Shown here: one piece after another, positions 62,141 to 64,000 of the stretch
Numbering within the stretch: the first letter of the stretch is position 1
How the letters are laid out: each line of letters begins with the position of its first letter
NCBI GenBank assembly: GCA_031276865.1
Contig: JAISMF010000060.1
Span: forward strand, 1-64,000
Direction: 5' to 3'
Source: Deltaproteobacteria bacterium
Lineage (GTDB): Bacteria > Desulfobacterota > Desulfarculia > Adiutricales > Adiutricaceae
DNA: 64,000 bases
Notes under the pieces: generated by a model
What the model saw: the letters and a program-made list of their open reading frames with translations, nothing else
What the model was told of the DNA's origin: nothing
The model's database searches: none
Program-made: the position numbers and the translations under genes

Positions 62141-62390
62141 CAGCGGCGGGGAGGTAGGTTTTATTTTAGGAAAACAAGTTTTCTCCCCGGAAATTCGCGC
62201 CCCGGCCGGGGCGCTCGAATATTGATAATAATAGATCGTAATTGGATGCCAATTAGATCTAAAATATCCACGCTGATTCAGGGGCGCCGCTTTCCGCCGC
62301 CTTCGCCCCCACCCCCGGGCCCTTCCCGCGGCGAAGACGGCCCCCCGCGTTTCCGGCGTCCGCCGGATTTAACCGGCTTTGGAGAAGCGC

Positions 62391-63497
62391 TTGCCGAAAA
62401 AAGAAAGTCTAGGGTCCCTTCCGGAGGGGGAAGGGTCGTCCGGAGGGGATTTTTTTCCGGAAACCGAGGCGGGTGGCTTCGCGCCGGAGAGCGGGGAGGA
62501 GGACGACTTCGATCCTGACTTCGGGGAGGATCCTGACTTCGGGGAGGATGATTACGGGGAGGAAACGGACTCGTCGCGTCTTCCGGTCGAGTTTCCCGGG
62601 GAGTCCTTTCCGGCGCCCCGGGAGCCGGGGATGCCTCCCTCCGGGCCGGTGGTGTCCGGATCGCTTTCCTCGTATCTGGGGGAGCTCAAGCACTGCCGCA
62701 TTTTAAGCCGCAAAGAGGAAAAGGACTTAATCGAGAGGTATCTTCGCACCGGCGACTCCGAGGCCGCCGGGCGCCTGGTGACCGGAAATTTGAGGCTGGT
62801 GGTGAAAATCGCCATGGAATTCCAGAACCAGTGGCTCAACAACATTCAAGATCTCATCCAGGAGGGTAACTTGGGGCTGCTCCAGGCCTTAAAGAAGTTC
62901 GATCCCTCCCGGGGGGTGAGGTTCGGCTACTACGCCGCCTACTGGATCAAGGCCTACATCCTCAAATACATCATGGAGAACTGGCGCCTGGTGAAGATCG
63001 GCACCACCCAGGCCCAGCGGAAGCTCTTCTACAACCTCAAAAAGGAGGAGGAGAGGATCATAAGGGAGGGTTTGGAGCCGGGTCCCGAGCTTTTAGCCGA
63101 GCGCTTGGGGGTGAGCTCCCGGGACGTGGAGGAGATGACCAGCCGCTTCAAATCCGGAAACGAGATCTCCCTGGACGCCCCCACCTCGGGCGAGAGCGAG
63201 GAGACCCAGGTGAGCATCATCCCCTCTCAAGACGATCCCGCGGACAGCATCCTGGCCGACAGGCAGATGCGGGAGCTCATTTCCGGAAAGCTCAGGCGTT
63301 TCCGGAAGACCTTGGACGAGCGGGAGAACTTCATCCTGGACCATAGGCTTTTAAGCGAGGAGCCCTTAACCCTCCAGGAGCTGGGAGAGGAGTTCGGAGT
63401 GACCCGGGAGAGGGTGCGCCAGCTGGTGGAGAAATTGAAAAAAAAGCTCTACGCCTACCTCTCCAAGGAGCTCCCCCATTTGAATCCGGCGGAATAG
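62391..63497 (+). CDS. rpoH: RNA polymerase sigma factor RpoH (sigma-32 type)
   Basis: A 368-residue sigma-70 family factor. Region 1.2/2 reads SLSSYLGELKHCRILSRKEEKDLIERY and NLRLVVKIAMEFQNQWLNNIQDLIQEGNLGLLQALKKFDPSRGVRFGYYAAYWIKAYI. QRKLFYNLKKEEERI matches the RpoH box. Region 4 ends ELGEEFGVTRERVRQLVEKLKKKLYAYL, the -35 helix-turn-helix. RpoH drives heat-shock genes. An acidic N-terminal extension of about 75 residues carries a repeat (DPDFGED) encoded by two perfect 18-bp units at 62511-62546. TTG 62391 has GGAG 6 bases upstream and is favoured over TTG 62379. The non-ATG start may limit translation. Confidence 0.88.
   Translation: MPKKESLGSLPEGEGSSGGDFFPETEAGGFAPESGEEDDFDPDFGEDPDFGEDDYGEETDSSRLPVEFPGESFPAPREPGMPPSGPVVSGSLSSYLGELKHCRILSRKEEKDLIERYLRTGDSEAAGRLVTGNLRLVVKIAMEFQNQWLNNIQDLIQEGNLGLLQALKKFDPSRGVRFGYYAAYWIKAYILKYIMENWRLVKIGTTQAQRKLFYNLKKEEERIIREGLEPGPELLAERLGVSSRDVEEMTSRFKSGNEISLDAPTSGESEETQVSIIPSQDDPADSILADRQMRELISGKLRRFRKTLDERENFILDHRLLSEEPLTLQELGEEFGVTRERVRQLVEKLKKKLYAYLSKELPHLNPAE
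62511..62561 (+). repeat. Tandem 18-bp repeat inside rpoH
   Basis: GATCCTGACTTCGGGGAG at 62511-62528 and 62529-62546, then the degenerate GATGATTACGGGGAG at 62547-62561. It is in frame and encodes repeated acidic DPDFGE units. Confidence 0.85.
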
Positions 63498-63608
63498 ATC
63501 GCCCCTTCCCAGGGGGAGATAAAACGGCTTTTTCCGACGCCGCGGCGCCGGCCCGGGTCCCGGGCGGGAGCCCGGGGCCGTTTCAAGGAGGCGCTTTTTT
63601 TAAAGCCT

Positions 63609-64000
63609 ATGCCTAGACCCACTTTTTTCCGGACCTCCCCAAGGTTTCCGAGCCTCCTCCTTTTGACCCTCGTCTTCACGATTTTGGCCGGCTGCCGCGC
63701 GGTCGCCGGCGGCGGGGAGAGCGCCGTCACCCGGAGCTACTACTACTTCCTGCGGGCCCAGTACGAGGAGCTCGTCCATAACGACGATCAGGCCGTGGTC
63801 CACATGATGCGGGCCTCCGACGAGCTGGGGCGGCCCTACTATTTGGAGATGGAGACGGCCAAGATGCTGGCCCGCAAGGGCCGGGTGGAGGAGTCCTTCA
63901 ACTTCGTCCGGCGGGCCATAGAGGAGCGCCCCGACGACCCGGAGGCCAGGCTATTCGCGGGCTATCTGGCCTCGGTCACCGGCCAGTGGGACGAGGCCGA
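63609..64000 (+). CDS. TPR-repeat lipoprotein, 3' end outside window
   Basis: Open from ATG 63609 to the right edge (130 codons), C-terminus missing. MPRPTFFRTSPRFPSLLLLTLVFTILAGC is a lipoprotein signal with lipobox LAGC (Cys 29). The mature part is helical with TPR-like units: YYFLRAQYEELVHNDDQAVVHMMRASDEL, PYYLEMETAKMLARKGRVEESFNFVRRAIEERPDDPEARLFAGYLASVTGQWDEA. Such lipoproteins act as scaffolds in the periplasm or outer membrane. AAGGAGG stands 16 bases upstream, farther than usual, and no closer start is seen. It follows rpoH by 110 bases with a GC palindrome (GCCCGGG-T-CCCGGGC) between. Confidence 0.78.
   Translation, partial: MPRPTFFRTSPRFPSLLLLTLVFTILAGCRAVAGGGESAVTRSYYYFLRAQYEELVHNDDQAVVHMMRASDELGRPYYLEMETAKMLARKGRVEESFNFVRRAIEERPDDPEARLFAGYLASVTGQWDEA

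Noticed and set aside
62141-62390. RNA thermometer in the rpoH leader
   Set aside because: Plausible from E. coli rpoH, but I could not identify by eye a stem that clearly sequesters the GGAG/TTG start; left as a test only.

Overview
The window looks like a GC-rich, Gram-negative, motile, probably anaerobic bacterium of the Desulfobacterota (former Deltaproteobacteria). The assignment is an inference. It rests on a PPi-type phosphofructokinase, a hybrid-cluster (Hcp) protein, an RpoH-type sigma factor with a deltaproteobacterial-style N-terminus, a large PilY1, a sigma-28-type flagellin promoter, a complete branched-chain amino acid ABC transporter and an MCE/Mla lipid transporter. Only about two thirds of the window is convincingly coding. 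The long gaps between genes are AT-rich and contain decayed genes and small inverted-repeat elements, so the genome is probably eroding, as in host-associated lineages.

Layout. 1-0.74 kb: a Rpn-type nuclease gene leaving the window on the left. 2.4-11.2 kb: housekeeping block on the + strand: pfk and a YkgJ-like metal protein; leuA behind a leader peptide with six consecutive Leu codons and a terminator; pheT (no pheS beside it), ihfA-like, a MerR-like regulator and a CheR-like methyltransferase. 11.6-13.5 kb: a wrecked AAA-ATPase-like/PD-(D/E)XK gene. 13.9-16.7 kb (- strand): a hydantoinase/oxoprolinase and an unknown partner. 17.2-22.8 kb: membrane-anchored alpha/beta hydrolase, GAF-HD-GYP phosphodiesterase, a four-helix membrane protein and a small AT-rich secreted protein. 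23.3-28.9 kb (- strand): mlaE-mlaF-mce-lipoprotein-gldG-like operon. 30.0-31.4 kb (- strand): AGCS sodium/amino acid symporter. 31.5-36.7 kb: decayed DNA, a freshly broken AAA-ATPase-like gene and repeats. 36.7-41.8 kb (- strand): livK-livH-livM-livG-livF. 42.6-44.2 kb: hcp. 44.2-49.0 kb: an AT-rich island with the intact AAA-ATPase-like gene and several small inverted-repeat elements. 49.0-51.2 kb: rseP-tsaB. 52.4-58.1 kb: pilY1, split by a G8 tract. 58.9-61.5 kb (- strand): flagellin and a small flagellin-like protein. 62.4-64 kb: rpoH and a TPR lipoprotein leaving the window on the right.

Themes. Leucine supply is covered twice, by an attenuated leuA and by a LIV transporter. Surface and motility genes (PilY1, flagellin, CheR-like, HD-GYP) occur with one possible phase-variable tract. 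The most unusual structure is a module seen twice in opposite orientation (33.5-36.0 kb and 45.7-48.4 kb): an upstream AT-rich conserved element, an AAA-ATPase-like/PD-(D/E)XK nuclease gene, and a downstream 210-bp element bounded by 21-bp inverted repeats. In one copy the inverted repeat supplies the last codons and the stop of the gene. A second, unrelated 140-bp element family with 6-bp target duplications sits in the same island.
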